This document shows, one piece after another, positions 34,068 through 43,745 of a DNA stretch of 64,000 nucleotides. The stretch covers positions 1 to 64,000 of the forward strand of contig JAEFAR010000005.1 in assembly GCA_016287675.1 (NCBI GenBank), written 5' to 3'. Both the position numbers and the translations under genes were made by a program. The notes beneath the pieces were generated by a model that was given only the letters and a program-made list of their open reading frames with translations, did no database searches and had not been told where the DNA came from. Source of the stretch: Lachnospiraceae bacterium (lineage in GTDB: Bacteria > Bacillota > Clostridia > Lachnospirales > Lachnospiraceae). Each line of letters opens with the position of its first letter. Position 1 is the first letter of the stretch.

Positions 34068-36491
34068 CTACTTTACGACAATGTTTACAATTCTGCCCTT
34101 TACGTAGATCTCTTTAACGATGGTCTTGCCTTCTACGAAAGGCTTTACGCTGTCCATGCTCTTTGCTTTTTCAAGGGCACTTGCCTGATCCTCGTCGACA
34201 CCAAGTGCAACGGTTCCGCGGAGTTTTCCGTTTACCTGAACACCGATCTCAACGGTGTCTTCCTTAACGGCTTCGGGATCGAACACGGGCCAGGGTTCCT
34301 TTGCAAGGGACTCGCTGTGGCCAAGGATCTCCCAGATCTCTTCTCCGATGTGAGGGCAGACACAGGAAAGCATCTTTACAAAGCCTTCTGCATACTCCTT
34401 CGGGCACTTGCCTTCCTTTATGGCAGCGTTCACGAAGATCATGAGCTGGCTGATGGCGGTGTTGAAACCGAGAGTTTCGTAATCGTCTGTTACTTTCTTT
34501 ATGGTCTGGTGGTAAACCTTCTTGAGCTTTCCGTCATTGTCGGATGTGATGTTGTTCTCATCCGTAAAGAAGCTCCATACACGGTTAAGGAAACGCCTTG
34601 CACCGGCAACACCTTCGTCGCTCCAAGGCTTGGAAACCTCGAGAGCACCCATGAACATCTCATAGAGTCTCAAAGTGTCAGCGCCGTACTTGTTTACGAT
34701 GTCGCTGGGATTTACAACGAACTCTGGGAAACGCTTACCCATCTTGATGCCGTTGGAGCCAAGGATCATGCCCTGGTGAACCAGTTTCTTGAAGGGCTCC
34801 TTGACGGGAGAAAGTCCCTTGTCATAGAGGAAGCGGTTCCAGATCCTTGCATACATGAGGTGTCCAACCGCATGCTCGGGTCCGCCGATGTAAAGGTCTA
34901 CGGGCATCCAGTGCTTAAGGAGCTCCTGATTGCAGAATTCCTTGTCATTATTGGGATCGATGTATCGCATATAGTACCAGCTGGAGCCTGCAGAACCGGG
35001 CATTGTGGAGGTTTCTCTCACACCCTTCACTCCGTTGTGGTCGTACTTCTTCCATTCTGTTGCATTTTCAAGAGGCGCCTTGCCGTTCTTTCCCTTGTAA
35101 TCATCAAGCTCGGGAAGGATGAGAGGAAGTTCCTCATCATCAAGGACATGGATCTTTCCGTCCTCCTCGTAAACAACGGGAACAGGCTCGCCCCAGTATC
35201 TCTGTCTTGCAAAGATCCATTCACGGAAGTGGTAATTTACTACTCTCTTGGCAACGCCCATCTTCTCAAGCTTCTGAGTGATGGCTTCCTTTGCTTCTTC
35301 AACGGTGAGTCCCGTAAACTCCTCGGAGTTGATGAGCTTGCAGCCCTTTCCGAGATAATCGTATTTCTCAAATGCGCACTCGGAAACGTCACGTCCGTCG
35401 ATAACCTGGATCATGGGGATCTTGTGGGCAATGGCATATTCAAAGTCTCTCTGATCGTGTGAAGGAACAGCCATGACAGCGCCCGTTCCGTAGCTTGCAA
35501 GAACGAAATCTCCGATGAAGAGTGCAACTTCCTTGCCGTTTACGGGGTTGATGGCTTTAAGTCCCTTAAGTTCGCAGCCCGACTTGCCCTTGTTGAGCTC
35601 TGTGCGGTCCATATCGTTCTTCTTGAGAGTCTCGTCAATATAGGCCTGAACCTCTTCCTTGTTCTGCACTCTGGGCATGAGATCCTTAACGATCTGTCCG
35701 TCGGGTGCGAGAACCATGAAGGTGATTCCGTAGATGGTCTCGATACATGTTGTGAAGATGGAGAATTCTCCGCCTCCCACGATCTGAAATTTAACTTCGA
35801 CGCCTTCCGATCTTCCGATCCAGTGACGCTGCATATCCTTTGTGGATTCGGGCCAGTCGATCTCGTCAAGACCTTCAAGGAGCTTCTCAGCAAATGCAGG
35901 CTGGTCGATGACCCACTGCTTCATGTTCTTTCTAACAACAGGGTAGCCTCCGCGCTCCGACTTTCCGTCAATGACTTCGTCGTTGGAAAGCACTGTTCCC
36001 AGCTCTTCGCACCAGTTTACGGGCATATCGATGTGCTTCGCGTATCCTGCGAGGTAGAGCTGCTTAAAGATCCACTGGGTCCATTTGTAGAAAGAAGGAT
36101 CGGAGGTTGCTATGCATCTGTGCCAGTCATAGTCAAAGCCCAATTCCTTTAACTGCTTGGAAAATGTCTTTATGTTTTCCTGAGTGAAGCCGTTGGGATG
36201 ATTTCCCGTTGTTACGGCGTACTGTTCCGCAGGAAGGCCGAAAGAGTCGTATCCCATGGGATGGAGGACGTTAAAGCCCTGCATTCTCTTCATTCTGGAA
36301 ACTATGTCTGTAGCGGTGTAGCCCTCGGGATGCCCTGCATGCAGACCTACACCCGAAGGATAGGGAAACATGTCCAGTGCATAGAACTTGGGTTTCGAAA
36401 AGTCCCAAACATCCGTTTTGAACGTGTCATGCTCCTCCCAGTATTTTTGCCACTTTTTCTCAATGACTTCAGGATTGTACTCTCGTGCCAT
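34068..36491 (-). CDS. leuS: Leucyl-tRNA synthetase
   Basis: An 807-residue class Ia synthetase. The HIGH-type motif is in MFPYPSGVGLHAGHPEGY near the N-terminus, the CP1 editing domain includes VLASYGTGAVMAVPSHDQRDFEYA, and the catalytic GSAGSSWYYMRYIDP is present. The KMSKS position reads IKMGKRFPEFVVNPSD, a clostridial-type variation rather than a clear loss of function. The anticodon-binding and C-terminal domains are complete. I chose the ATG at 36491, six bases after AAAGGAG, over one 18 bases upstream. No leucine T-box is visible in the leader. Confidence 0.95.
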   Translation of the reverse strand: MAREYNPEVIEKKWQKYWEEHDTFKTDVWDFSKPKFYALDMFPYPSGVGLHAGHPEGYTATDIVSRMKRMQGFNVLHPMGYDSFGLPAEQYAVTTGNHPNGFTQENIKTFSKQLKELGFDYDWHRCIATSDPSFYKWTQWIFKQLYLAGYAKHIDMPVNWCEELGTVLSNDEVIDGKSERGGYPVVRKNMKQWVIDQPAFAEKLLEGLDEIDWPESTKDMQRHWIGRSEGVEVKFQIVGGGEFSIFTTCIETIYGITFMVLAPDGQIVKDLMPRVQNKEEVQAYIDETLKKNDMDRTELNKGKSGCELKGLKAINPVNGKEVALFIGDFVLASYGTGAVMAVPSHDQRDFEYAIAHKIPMIQVIDGRDVSECAFEKYDYLGKGCKLINSEEFTGLTVEEAKEAITQKLEKMGVAKRVVNYHFREWIFARQRYWGEPVPVVYEEDGKIHVLDDEELPLILPELDDYKGKNGKAPLENATEWKKYDHNGVKGVRETSTMPGSAGSSWYYMRYIDPNNDKEFCNQELLKHWMPVDLYIGGPEHAVGHLMYARIWNRFLYDKGLSPVKEPFKKLVHQGMILGSNGIKMGKRFPEFVVNPSDIVNKYGADTLRLYEMFMGALEVSKPWSDEGVAGARRFLNRVWSFFTDENNITSDNDGKLKKVYHQTIKKVTDDYETLGFNTAISQLMIFVNAAIKEGKCPKEYAEGFVKMLSCVCPHIGEEIWEILGHSESLAKEPWPVFDPEAVKEDTVEIGVQVNGKLRGTVALGVDEDQASALEKAKSMDSVKPFVEGKTIVKEIYVKGRIVNIVVK

Positions 36492-36578
36492 AATGTCTCC
36501 TTTGCACATTTTATCTCCGGCCTTTCGGCTCGGCGGTAAATGATGTATTGCTTCTTATTATCATTTGTATATTTTGGC

Positions 36579-36607
36579 ATTGTATAACAATTTCCCCGTT
36601 TAATCAA
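36579..36607 (-). promoter_or_regulatory. leuS promoter
   Basis: Minus-strand TTGATT (36602-36607) and TACAAT (36579-36584) with a 17-base spacer. The leader of about 85 bases carries a small GC-rich hairpin but no T-box bulge sequence. Confidence 0.6.
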
Positions 36608-36680
36608 GAAAAACTTACAGTTTTCCACTGTCTGCCTCTTTGCGGCGGGAATTTGTTTATATAAAGTATACAATTTGTTT

Positions 36681-36708
36681 TTTGTATTTTTACGACATTT
36701 TATATAAT
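36681..36708 (+). promoter_or_regulatory. Promoter of the chemoreceptor gene
   Basis: TATAAT (36703-36708) preceded at 16 bases by TTTGTA (36681-36686). No flagellar sigma-factor type promoter was seen. Confidence 0.5.
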
Positions 36709-36772
36709 TTTGTTGTACATTATCTGTTACCATTGAACTACATATATATGGACGAAGGAAGGAGATCTGAAC

Positions 36773-38851
36773 ATGATAAAATTAAACAGCCTTAGGGTTA
36801 AACTCACCGCATTCTTCCTGCTTCCCGTCATTTTCATAATGATAGTAGGCTATACGGCTTATGCCATAGCATCACAGGGAATGCAAAAAACATATGAGTC
36901 AAATGCAGTAACAGCCCTTGAACAGGTTGCAAAATATTACGAACTGACCTTCGAAGTGGTGGAAAGCAAAGCAGAACAGCTGGCAAGCCTTTCGGAGCTC
37001 AAGAACCTCTACGGAGGTGCCTACACGGACGCGGATGAATTAAGAAGCGCTCTTTCAAGTGTAAAGAGAAGCGCAAAGAACCTGGCGGAATCCGATCGTA
37101 TCGTAGGCGATCTTTCAGTGCTCTCATTCCAGCAGACGGCCTTTTCCGTTGCCAACGGAAACTATCTGATGGTAAACAGCTACATCGGCTCTTCAACAGC
37201 CGCTGAGTTTGAAAAATCCCCCGATTACGACCTTTTAAAGACCAAAAAAGACGGCGCGGGCTGGATTGGTGTAAGGACCTTCATAGACACCTATGAAGCT
37301 TCCAACGGTTTAAACAGCTCACCCTATTGTGCGGTATACGTCAAACCCTTTTACAATTCCCTCGGCGACAAGCTGGGTTACCTGTCGGTAGATATAAAGC
37401 TTGACATTTCCACAGACGTCCTCGGAAGTATCAACCTGGGGGACGGAAGCGTTTATGCCTTTATCACTTCGGACGAAGTCGAAACTACAACTTCCGGAAA
37501 GAGTGATGACGACAAGACCATATTCGCCTTTACCACATTCTACGATGATCTGAAGGCATCAGCCAGCAATTCCGGCTACGAATGGATGATCGATGCAGAA
37601 GATAAACAGGAGTACCTCTATACATATGCAAAGATCGGAAACTCCGGATCAGTCATATGCTGCCGTATCCCGAAGTCTGTCATTAACGAAAGCGTAAGCA
37701 ACATCAGGTCCGCCTCCATTATCGCAGTTATCCTTGCTGCCGTTGTTTCATCACTGGTGGGCATCGTCGTTTCCAGCAGGCTCGGTAATGCTGTACAGGG
37801 CATATCAAAGGGCTTTGAGCAGGCAGCACACGGCGATCTTACCGTAACCATTGAAACAACACGTAAAGACGAATTCGGAACCCTCTCCGCATCCGCCAAT
37901 AAGATGATCGAAAACACCAAGAGACTGCTTTCAAAGGTTTCCGCTACCGCAGATTCCTTAAAGTCCTCTTCGGAAGAGATCGGAATCGCATCAGAGAATC
38001 TCGTAACAGCATCAACGAACATCACATCATCCGTTAACGAGATCAGAAAGGGTCTTGAACAGCAGGCGGAAGATTCCGGCGATTGCCTTGCGGCTGCAGA
38101 CAAGCTCACCGAAAAGATCGAAGTTGTGAGAGGAAATGTGAAAGCCATCGATACTATGGCAAACGATGCCGATGATTCAGTAAAGAGCGGTATCGGTGCA
38201 GTTGAAAACCTCAAAGTCAAAGCAAATGAAACAAGTGATGTTACAAGAGGCGTCATCGTGGACATCGAAGAACTGGCCCGTGAGACATCCTCCATCGGAA
38301 ACATCATTGCAACCATCGATGATATTGCCAGCCAGACCAATCTTCTTTCCCTCAACGCCTCCATTGAGGCAGCAAGAGCCGGAGAAGCAGGCCGCGGTTT
38401 CGCAGTTGTTGCGGAAGAGATCAGAAAGCTCGCCGAGCAGAGTGCTGTTGCCGCAGGTGAGATCGGCAATATCATAACATCAGTTACTTCAAAGACTACA
38501 AAGACCGCTTCCGCCGCAAAGAAGGCCGAGGAGATCGTAAAACAGCAGGAAGAAGCTGTTGTTACCACAATGGCCGAATTCAATGTTATCGGCGAAAATG
38601 TAAATACCATAGCTAACCACTTAAAGGATATCGGCCTCCAGGTGGAAGAGATGGAAAAAGCAAAAGTCAACACCCTGACAGCTGTTGAAGGTATCTCCGC
38701 TGTTTCGGAAGAAACAGCCGTAGCCTCCACGGAAGTTGAAAACACTGCTGTAGCCGCTCAAAAGGCTGCCCAGAACCTTAACGACGTAATCAAGGATCTC
38801 AGAAACGCAGCAGATTCCCTTACAACAGAACTCAAGGGCTTCAAGTTATGA
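36773..38851 (+). CDS. Methyl-accepting chemotaxis protein with dCache-like sensor
   Basis: A 692-residue transmembrane chemoreceptor. Membrane helix 1 (about 8-30) and helix 2 (about 308-330) bracket a 275-residue extracellular sensor of the size and pattern of a dCache domain. A HAMP domain follows, then a long coiled signalling domain whose hairpin tip contains [26 protein letters not shown] (about residue 540), the CheA/CheW contact. GGAAGGAGA lies before the start. The stop codon overlaps a possible upstream start of the next gene, an oligopeptide-binding lipoprotein, so receptor and binding protein are linked genetically. Confidence 0.92.
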   Translation: MIKLNSLRVKLTAFFLLPVIFIMIVGYTAYAIASQGMQKTYESNAVTALEQVAKYYELTFEVVESKAEQLASLSELKNLYGGAYTDADELRSALSSVKRSAKNLAESDRIVGDLSVLSFQQTAFSVANGNYLMVNSYIGSSTAAEFEKSPDYDLLKTKKDGAGWIGVRTFIDTYEASNGLNSSPYCAVYVKPFYNSLGDKLGYLSVDIKLDISTDVLGSINLGDGSVYAFITSDEVETTTSGKSDDDKTIFAFTTFYDDLKASASNSGYEWMIDAEDKQEYLYTYAKIGNSGSVICCRIPKSVINESVSNIRSASIIAVILAAVVSSLVGIVVSSRLGNAVQGISKGFEQAAHGDLTVTIETTRKDEFGTLSASANKMIENTKRLLSKVSATADSLKSSSEEIGIASENLVTASTNITSSVNEIRKGLEQQAEDSGDCLAAADKLTEKIEVVRGNVKAIDTMANDADDSVKSGIGAVENLKVKANETSDVTRGVIVDIEELARETSSIGNIIATIDDIASQTNLLSLNASIEAARAGEAGRGFAVVAEEIRKLAEQSAVAAGEIGNIITSVTSKTTKTASAAKKAEEIVKQQEEAVVTTMAEFNVIGENVNTIANHLKDIGLQVEEMEKAKVNTLTAVEGISAVSEETAVASTEVENTAVAAQKAAQNLNDVIKDLRNAADSLTTELKGFKL

Positions 38852-38874
38852 CAAATACAAGGAGGATAGTGCTC

Positions 38875-40947
38875 ATGAAGAAAAGACTTCCGGCACTGCT
38901 GATCGCAGGAGTTATGGTTTTATCCCTTACAGCCTGCGGAAGCAAGAATGTTAAGATAAATCAGAGAACAAGACAAAGCACAAGAACTCAGATCATTAAT
39001 CAGACAAGTGAAACCAAACAGACAGGTACCTCCACCGCTGCTTCCACACCCACACCCGCGCCCATTTCTTTGGACAAACTGACCTATGCGGAGGCTCCTG
39101 AGCTTGCAGCACTGGTGAAGGCCGGAACTCTTCCCTCAATCGAGAAAAGGATCCCTGACAAGGACAACATTTTTGTGGCACAGTCAGATGCCGCAGGAAA
39201 CGCCCTTGAGATAGGCAATTACAGCGGGAACTTCAATATGACTCTGGGCGGCGGTTCCTGGGACATTGCACGTCCCGTTCTCGACAGTATCATCCGTTAC
39301 AACACGGATGGTTCCTATGTCCCCAATGTCATCAAAAGTTTCGAACACAACAGCGACTATACTGTTTGGACCTTCCGCCTGAGAAAAGGTATGAAGTGGT
39401 CAGACGGCGATGATTTCACCGCAGATGACATCACCTTCTGGTATTACATGGTCCATATCAACAACTTTGATACGAAAGCAAACTGGGCTGCCCTTAAGGA
39501 CGATAAAACAGGAAACTACGCAGTCCTTAAAAAGGTTGATGATCATACAGTTACATGGACATTTGAAACCTCAAAATACCCCGGAAACTTCATAGAGAAC
39601 GGTGATTTCAAGTGGTGCTGGGCTCCTTCACATTACTTAAAGGACCTCATCCCTTCATCCATATATGTTCAGAACGAGTACTGGAAAGACACGGGGCTCT
39701 CGGACGAACAGGTTGTTGCTAACGCAAAGGCCAAGGGCATCAACTACTCCAAGGTTTCCGACATTGGAAAGAACGTATGCTACTACTTCTGGAACACTTC
39801 CGGACTTCCCACCGTCAATTCCTTCGTTCTTACAACAAAGGAAGGAAACAACTCAAGATCCGCTGATCTGTGCATACTTGAAAGAAACCCTTACTACTGG
39901 AAGGTGGACGCAAAGGGAAATCAGCTTCCTTACTTCGACAACATCTACATGAAGAAGCTGGGCGAGGGCGATGATTCCGTAACCATGCTGGCAGAAGGTG
40001 CCCTTGATCGTATAGAAGTTGGAATGGATCAGGTTTCTGCCCTTATGGCTCAGCTGGGCGACGCTGCTGTTCTTAAGACTGTGGCGGGCTCTAACTGGGG
40101 ATCCTACCAGATCACTTTTAACTATACAAATTCCGACAAAAAATATGCCGACCTCTTCGCAAAGAGCGAATTCCGTCAGGCAATGTCCATATGCGTGGAC
40201 AGAGACGAGGTTTCTCTTCGTGTTTCCGAAGGCTTCCTTGCTCCCGGTCAGTGTGCTCCTTCTGCAGGTAACTTCGGATACGATGCGGAATGGTCAAAGA
40301 AATGGACCGATTACGACGTTGCAGCAGCCCAGAAACTTCTCCAGAACTGCGGCTTAAAGCTCGGCGCCGACGGCTTCTATGATTTTGCGGACGGCTCGGA
40401 TCTTTCCATAGACTTCATTTCATCGGGCGGAAACGCAAACTTCATCTACAGCATTCTTAAGCGCTACTATGATGCATTACACATTAAGACCACTCTCACC
40501 GACTACGAAGTGGCAGTATATGATAAGCTGATCGACGACAACACCTGGACAGCGGTAATGTGTCCCAGAATGTCAGCCGGTGGTTTCTCCCTCAAGGAAA
40601 GAGCCGCTTCCTTCGTTCCCATCGCTCAGGCAGCTGAGTGGTACGGAGATTACGGTACCTACTATACAGATCATTCAAAGGGTGTTGCCCCCACAGGTGA
40701 TATGGCTCAGCTTGTTAAACTCTATGAGCAGTGGACAGATACAGTAGACAGTGAAAAGAGAGACGCTGTGGCCCTTCAGATCTACGATCTCCACAAGAAG
40801 AATCTGTGGTCCGTTGCCTACCTTGAAGGTGCAAACTCCTACTGTCTCATTTCTCCCTCTTTGCGTAACTTTGCGGACAATCTGGTCAGCAACGACCTTT
40901 ACCAGTACGCAAACATTTATCACTTTGAAACATTGTTCAGAAAGTAA
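38875..40947 (+). CDS. Oligopeptide-type ABC substrate-binding lipoprotein (SBP family 5)
   Basis: 690 residues from the ATG at 38875, chosen because AAGGAGG precedes it and the signal peptide then starts at once: MKKRLPALLIAGVMVLSLTAC, lipobox Cys at about residue 21. A Thr/Pro-rich linker (TSTAASTPTPAP) is followed by a complete family 5 solute-binding fold with WTFRLRKGMKWSDGDDFTADDITFWYYM. At 690 residues it is larger than typical OppA (~550). No permease or ATPase genes adjoin it; instead the chemoreceptor gene lies directly upstream, so it may present peptides to that receptor or use a transporter encoded elsewhere. Confidence 0.88.
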   Translation: MKKRLPALLIAGVMVLSLTACGSKNVKINQRTRQSTRTQIINQTSETKQTGTSTAASTPTPAPISLDKLTYAEAPELAALVKAGTLPSIEKRIPDKDNIFVAQSDAAGNALEIGNYSGNFNMTLGGGSWDIARPVLDSIIRYNTDGSYVPNVIKSFEHNSDYTVWTFRLRKGMKWSDGDDFTADDITFWYYMVHINNFDTKANWAALKDDKTGNYAVLKKVDDHTVTWTFETSKYPGNFIENGDFKWCWAPSHYLKDLIPSSIYVQNEYWKDTGLSDEQVVANAKAKGINYSKVSDIGKNVCYYFWNTSGLPTVNSFVLTTKEGNNSRSADLCILERNPYYWKVDAKGNQLPYFDNIYMKKLGEGDDSVTMLAEGALDRIEVGMDQVSALMAQLGDAAVLKTVAGSNWGSYQITFNYTNSDKKYADLFAKSEFRQAMSICVDRDEVSLRVSEGFLAPGQCAPSAGNFGYDAEWSKKWTDYDVAAAQKLLQNCGLKLGADGFYDFADGSDLSIDFISSGGNANFIYSILKRYYDALHIKTTLTDYEVAVYDKLIDDNTWTAVMCPRMSAGGFSLKERAASFVPIAQAAEWYGDYGTYYTDHSKGVAPTGDMAQLVKLYEQWTDTVDSEKRDAVALQIYDLHKKNLWSVAYLEGANSYCLISPSLRNFADNLVSNDLYQYANIYHFETLFRK

Positions 40948-40962
40948 GATCTGAAAAAAAGT

Positions 40963-41016
40963 GCCTCCTGATGCGATGTGAGCTGTTACAGCCCTCACCG
41001 CACAAGGAGGCTTTTT
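40963..41016 (+). terminator. Terminator of the chemoreceptor/SBP unit
   Basis: Outer stem GCCTCCT/AGGAGGC (40963-40969 with 41005-41011), an inner GTGAG/CTCAC stem with further pairing, and TTTTT at 41012-41016. Confidence 0.85.
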
Positions 41017-41023
41017 CCTTTTA

Positions 41024-42178
41024 TTATCTTGTTTTCTTAAGAGTTTCCAGTATACCGCCGTCTTTTATATGTGAAAAATCAAAATACACATTTCCTATGC
41101 CCTGCTCTTTAAACAGCCCCAGCAGAAACTCCGCCTGGGCTTTTTGCGCTTTGTCGGCCTTCGGATAGCAACCCCATTCTCCGATGATAACGGGAAGGCC
41201 CACGTGCTCCGCTCCTTCAAACAGAGTTTTAAAGATGAAGCCCACACGCTCGAAGCCTCCCGCACCGTAATCTTCCGTATCCACGAGGATGTCATATCCG
41301 TGGGGAACATAGGCCTGCTTTTCGATGATCCTGCCGTCAGGGTAAACCGCAGGGGAAAGTGCTGTGGGAACTGCCGCATTTGCAAAATAATTGCTTTCAA
41401 GCATCAGGATCGTGTCGGGATCTTCCTCACGGATGGCAGCTGCCACCTCCGAATAGAACGGAGTGAGGACTTCCGTTTCAAAAGCAGCTGTAATGGGCGC
41501 TATGGCTGAGATCAGTTCAGCGATCTTCGTCTCATCTGAAAGACTCGCCATTCCTCCTTCTCCAGCAATGCTCATTATGATCTCGAAGATCTTTGCCCCG
41601 TCGCTTCCCGGAAAAGGCTCATTCATAATGTCGTAGCCTATTACATAGGGATTCTTTGCGTATCTTTTCGCAATGAACCTCCACAGTTCCCTGTAATGAT
41701 CCCTGATCCCCATGCCGTCGGAAGCGGGAGTGTTTTTCCAAAAGTTGTCGAAAGCATGCTGCACAGCAGCACTTAAAAGATAGGATTCGCTCCAGAGCCC
41801 TGTCCTTATGTGTTCTTCATCATCAGTCACCGTAGCCCATTCGGGAGCTCCGTCTTCAAAAACGACTCCGTAGAGATCCTGATGCATGTCAAGAAATACA
41901 GGGATCTCTTCCGCTGCCGCCATATCTATGATCCTGTCCAGCTTTTTAAAATAGGCCTCATCAAACTTTCCCGGGTCCGGCTCAGCTCCGTCCCAGATCA
42001 CCCCAAGTCGGATCAGGTCAAATCCGTTTTCTTTAAGGAATCTGAAATCCTCTGCCGAGTAATCTCCTATATAATCCTTCGCCTTGTCCTTGCACACCAT
42101 GTTGATGCCGTGAGCGGTAAACTGTTCCCCGTTGTCACGAACAAAGCTCTTGTTTTTGATCTGTATCTTTTTATTCAT
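41024..42178 (-). CDS. Glycoside hydrolase family 5, endoglycoceramidase-like subgroup
   Basis: A 384-residue TIM-barrel glycosidase. The acid/base Glu is in IGYDIMNEPFPG (about residue 185) and the nucleophile in VIIGEWGCYP (about residue 333). DIMNEPFPG and the overall layout (FTAHGINMVCKDK..., FLKENGFDLIRLGVIWDGAEP) resemble the endoglycoceramidase/endoglycosidase-like subfamilies of GH5 more than true cellulases. There is no signal peptide, so it works on an imported glycoside, consistent with the sugar symporter gene that overlaps it upstream by four bases. Both appear to be controlled by the divergent MerR regulator. Confidence 0.82.
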   Translation of the reverse strand: MNKKIQIKNKSFVRDNGEQFTAHGINMVCKDKAKDYIGDYSAEDFRFLKENGFDLIRLGVIWDGAEPDPGKFDEAYFKKLDRIIDMAAAEEIPVFLDMHQDLYGVVFEDGAPEWATVTDDEEHIRTGLWSESYLLSAAVQHAFDNFWKNTPASDGMGIRDHYRELWRFIAKRYAKNPYVIGYDIMNEPFPGSDGAKIFEIIMSIAGEGGMASLSDETKIAELISAIAPITAAFETEVLTPFYSEVAAAIREEDPDTILMLESNYFANAAVPTALSPAVYPDGRIIEKQAYVPHGYDILVDTEDYGAGGFERVGFIFKTLFEGAEHVGLPVIIGEWGCYPKADKAQKAQAEFLLGLFKEQGIGNVYFDFSHIKDGGILETLKKTR

Positions 42179-43638
42179 TCTTCCACCTTTTCGAGTGCTT
42201 CGGTTTCACCGTTCTCTTCAGCCTTTCCTCTTGCCTTCACGTTAAAATCGGATATCTTCTTTTCAAGTTCACGTCCGATGGGGAAAAAGATCAGAGGGAT
42301 AAAGCCCACAATGCAAAGCAGCATGGGCACCAGTCCCGCCCCCACTCTTATGCCCCAGACGGTGCGTTCCGTCTGCTCCGCAAGAGTTCCGTCATATCCG
42401 TAATGACTGATGATGGTTGCAAATGCAGATTCCTGAAAAGCCGTAAGGATGGTTGTAAGAAGAGCGAAGAGTCCGCCGTAAAGCCCGGTTTTTCTCGTTC
42501 CGGTACGCATCTCGTCATAATCGATGAGGGCACCGTTCATTACAACTCCCGATGTCTGGATGACATTAAGGGCAAAGATTATCAATATGTAACTGATAAC
42601 GGCCTGCCAGCCGGAATTGATGATCACAAGGCTTCCAAGTCCGAGGACCGCCGGGATCATGGCGATCATGGTTATGGTCTTTGCACCGTATTTCTTTATC
42701 TGTTTTCCGGCCCAGGGCAAAAGGGCAAGCATTACCAGGCCCGGGATAGTATCTGCCACGGCTGCAAAGGTTCCGGAGGTTTTAAGCACCTTGTCCATCA
42801 TGTAAAGGAAAGGATTATAGTACGCGGCTATTGCTCCTCTGGCGATGACAAAGAAAAGAAGATAGGTGAGGAATGGTCTTGAAAAAACAATCTCTCTGAC
42901 ATCTCTCCATATGTCCTTAAGATTTTTATGTTCCGGTGCGACTGCCGTCTCGTAAAGTTTTTCATTGTCCTTTAAGGGTGCCAGGGCCAGGAAGTACATC
43001 GCTGCATTTACCAGCACAACAAGGCTGAAAATGGGGATGATCAGCGCCCGGTTTCCGCCACCCACCAGCAAAAACGTGGGGATTATGGTGGTTACAAAGC
43101 CCACAACATTACCAAGATAGGTTCTGATGATGTCCACATCCACACGGTCCTCCTTGTCCGCTGCAGCCAGCAGGAAGTAGGAGTTGTAGGAAACAGAGAA
43201 TACGGTATAGGCAGTATCGTAAACAAAGAGTTCAAAAAGAAGGACTCCGAAGATCAGCCACTGGCTCCATGAAGGAGAAGACAGCAGCATGAAAAAGAAG
43301 GAGATCAGCATGGCAGGAGCCGTCACTCTCATGAGGTAAACGTACTTTCCACGCTTTCTGTTAAAGGGCATCTTGTCGATGTAGGCCCCAAGGAGCGGAT
43401 CGTTTATAGCATTCCAAATGCTGTAGATCAAGTAGATCAGGCCATAAAATTTCGCATCCAGTCCGATGATGTCAGTGTAGAATTTCATCAGCACGTTGTG
43501 GATCACGATCTGTCCCATCACAGATGCGGGTCCGGGAAGTGCTATGAACAGCTTCTCACGGAAGGAAAGGGCGCTGTTTGACGAGCGCCCTGTGAAGATT
43601 GCACCGATCCTTTGACTGATTTTTGATTTTTTACTCAT
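42175..43638 (-). CDS. GPH-family sugar:cation symporter (MelB-like MFS)
   Basis: 487 residues with about 12 membrane helices. The N-terminal block FYTDIIGLDAKFYGLIYLIYSIWNAINDPLLGAYIDKMPFNRKRGKYVYLMR is diagnostic of glycoside-pentoside-hexuronide cation symporters, with the conserved NDP and a basic loop. I start it at 43638, where GGGAGG lies six bases upstream; the longer frame reaches into the promoter. Substrate unknown, but the GH5 gene read from the same message suggests a glycoside or short oligosaccharide. Confidence 0.88.
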   Translation of the reverse strand: MSKKSKISQRIGAIFTGRSSNSALSFREKLFIALPGPASVMGQIVIHNVLMKFYTDIIGLDAKFYGLIYLIYSIWNAINDPLLGAYIDKMPFNRKRGKYVYLMRVTAPAMLISFFFMLLSSPSWSQWLIFGVLLFELFVYDTAYTVFSVSYNSYFLLAAADKEDRVDVDIIRTYLGNVVGFVTTIIPTFLLVGGGNRALIIPIFSLVVLVNAAMYFLALAPLKDNEKLYETAVAPEHKNLKDIWRDVREIVFSRPFLTYLLFFVIARGAIAAYYNPFLYMMDKVLKTSGTFAAVADTIPGLVMLALLPWAGKQIKKYGAKTITMIAMIPAVLGLGSLVIINSGWQAVISYILIIFALNVIQTSGVVMNGALIDYDEMRTGTRKTGLYGGLFALLTTILTAFQESAFATIISHYGYDGTLAEQTERTVWGIRVGAGLVPMLLCIVGFIPLIFFPIGRELEKKISDFNVKARGKAEENGETEALEKVEE

Positions 43639-43692
43639 AAAGCCTCCCAATACTTTTTTTGTTTTCCCAAAAAATACCTCTTGCATAATCCG

Positions 43693-43723
43693 ATTATAAA
43701 CCTTAAAGTAGCTTTAAGGTCAA
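43693..43723 (-). promoter_or_regulatory. MerR-type promoter/operator with 19-bp spacer driving the symporter and GH5 genes
   Basis: On the minus strand TTGACC (43718-43723) and TATAAT (43693-43698) are separated by 19 bases, two more than optimal. The spacer region holds the perfect inverted repeat ACCTTAAAG/CTTTAAGGT (43700-43708 with 43712-43720). This is the textbook architecture of a promoter that a MerR dimer activates by DNA distortion. It lies between the divergently transcribed MerR gene and the symporter gene. Confidence 0.85.
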
Positions 43724-43745
43724 GAGTTTTTAAAAAGGAGGATCC

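Noticed and set aside
34068-36491. Loss of the KMSKS motif as evidence that leuS is non-functional
   Set aside because: The KMGKR variant followed by FPEFVVNPSD is, to my knowledge, a normal form in clostridial LeuS, and all other motifs are intact.
36510-36772. Leucine T-box upstream of leuS
   Set aside because: No GGTGG-type T-box sequence, no stem I motifs and no terminator/antiterminator pair in the minus-strand leader.
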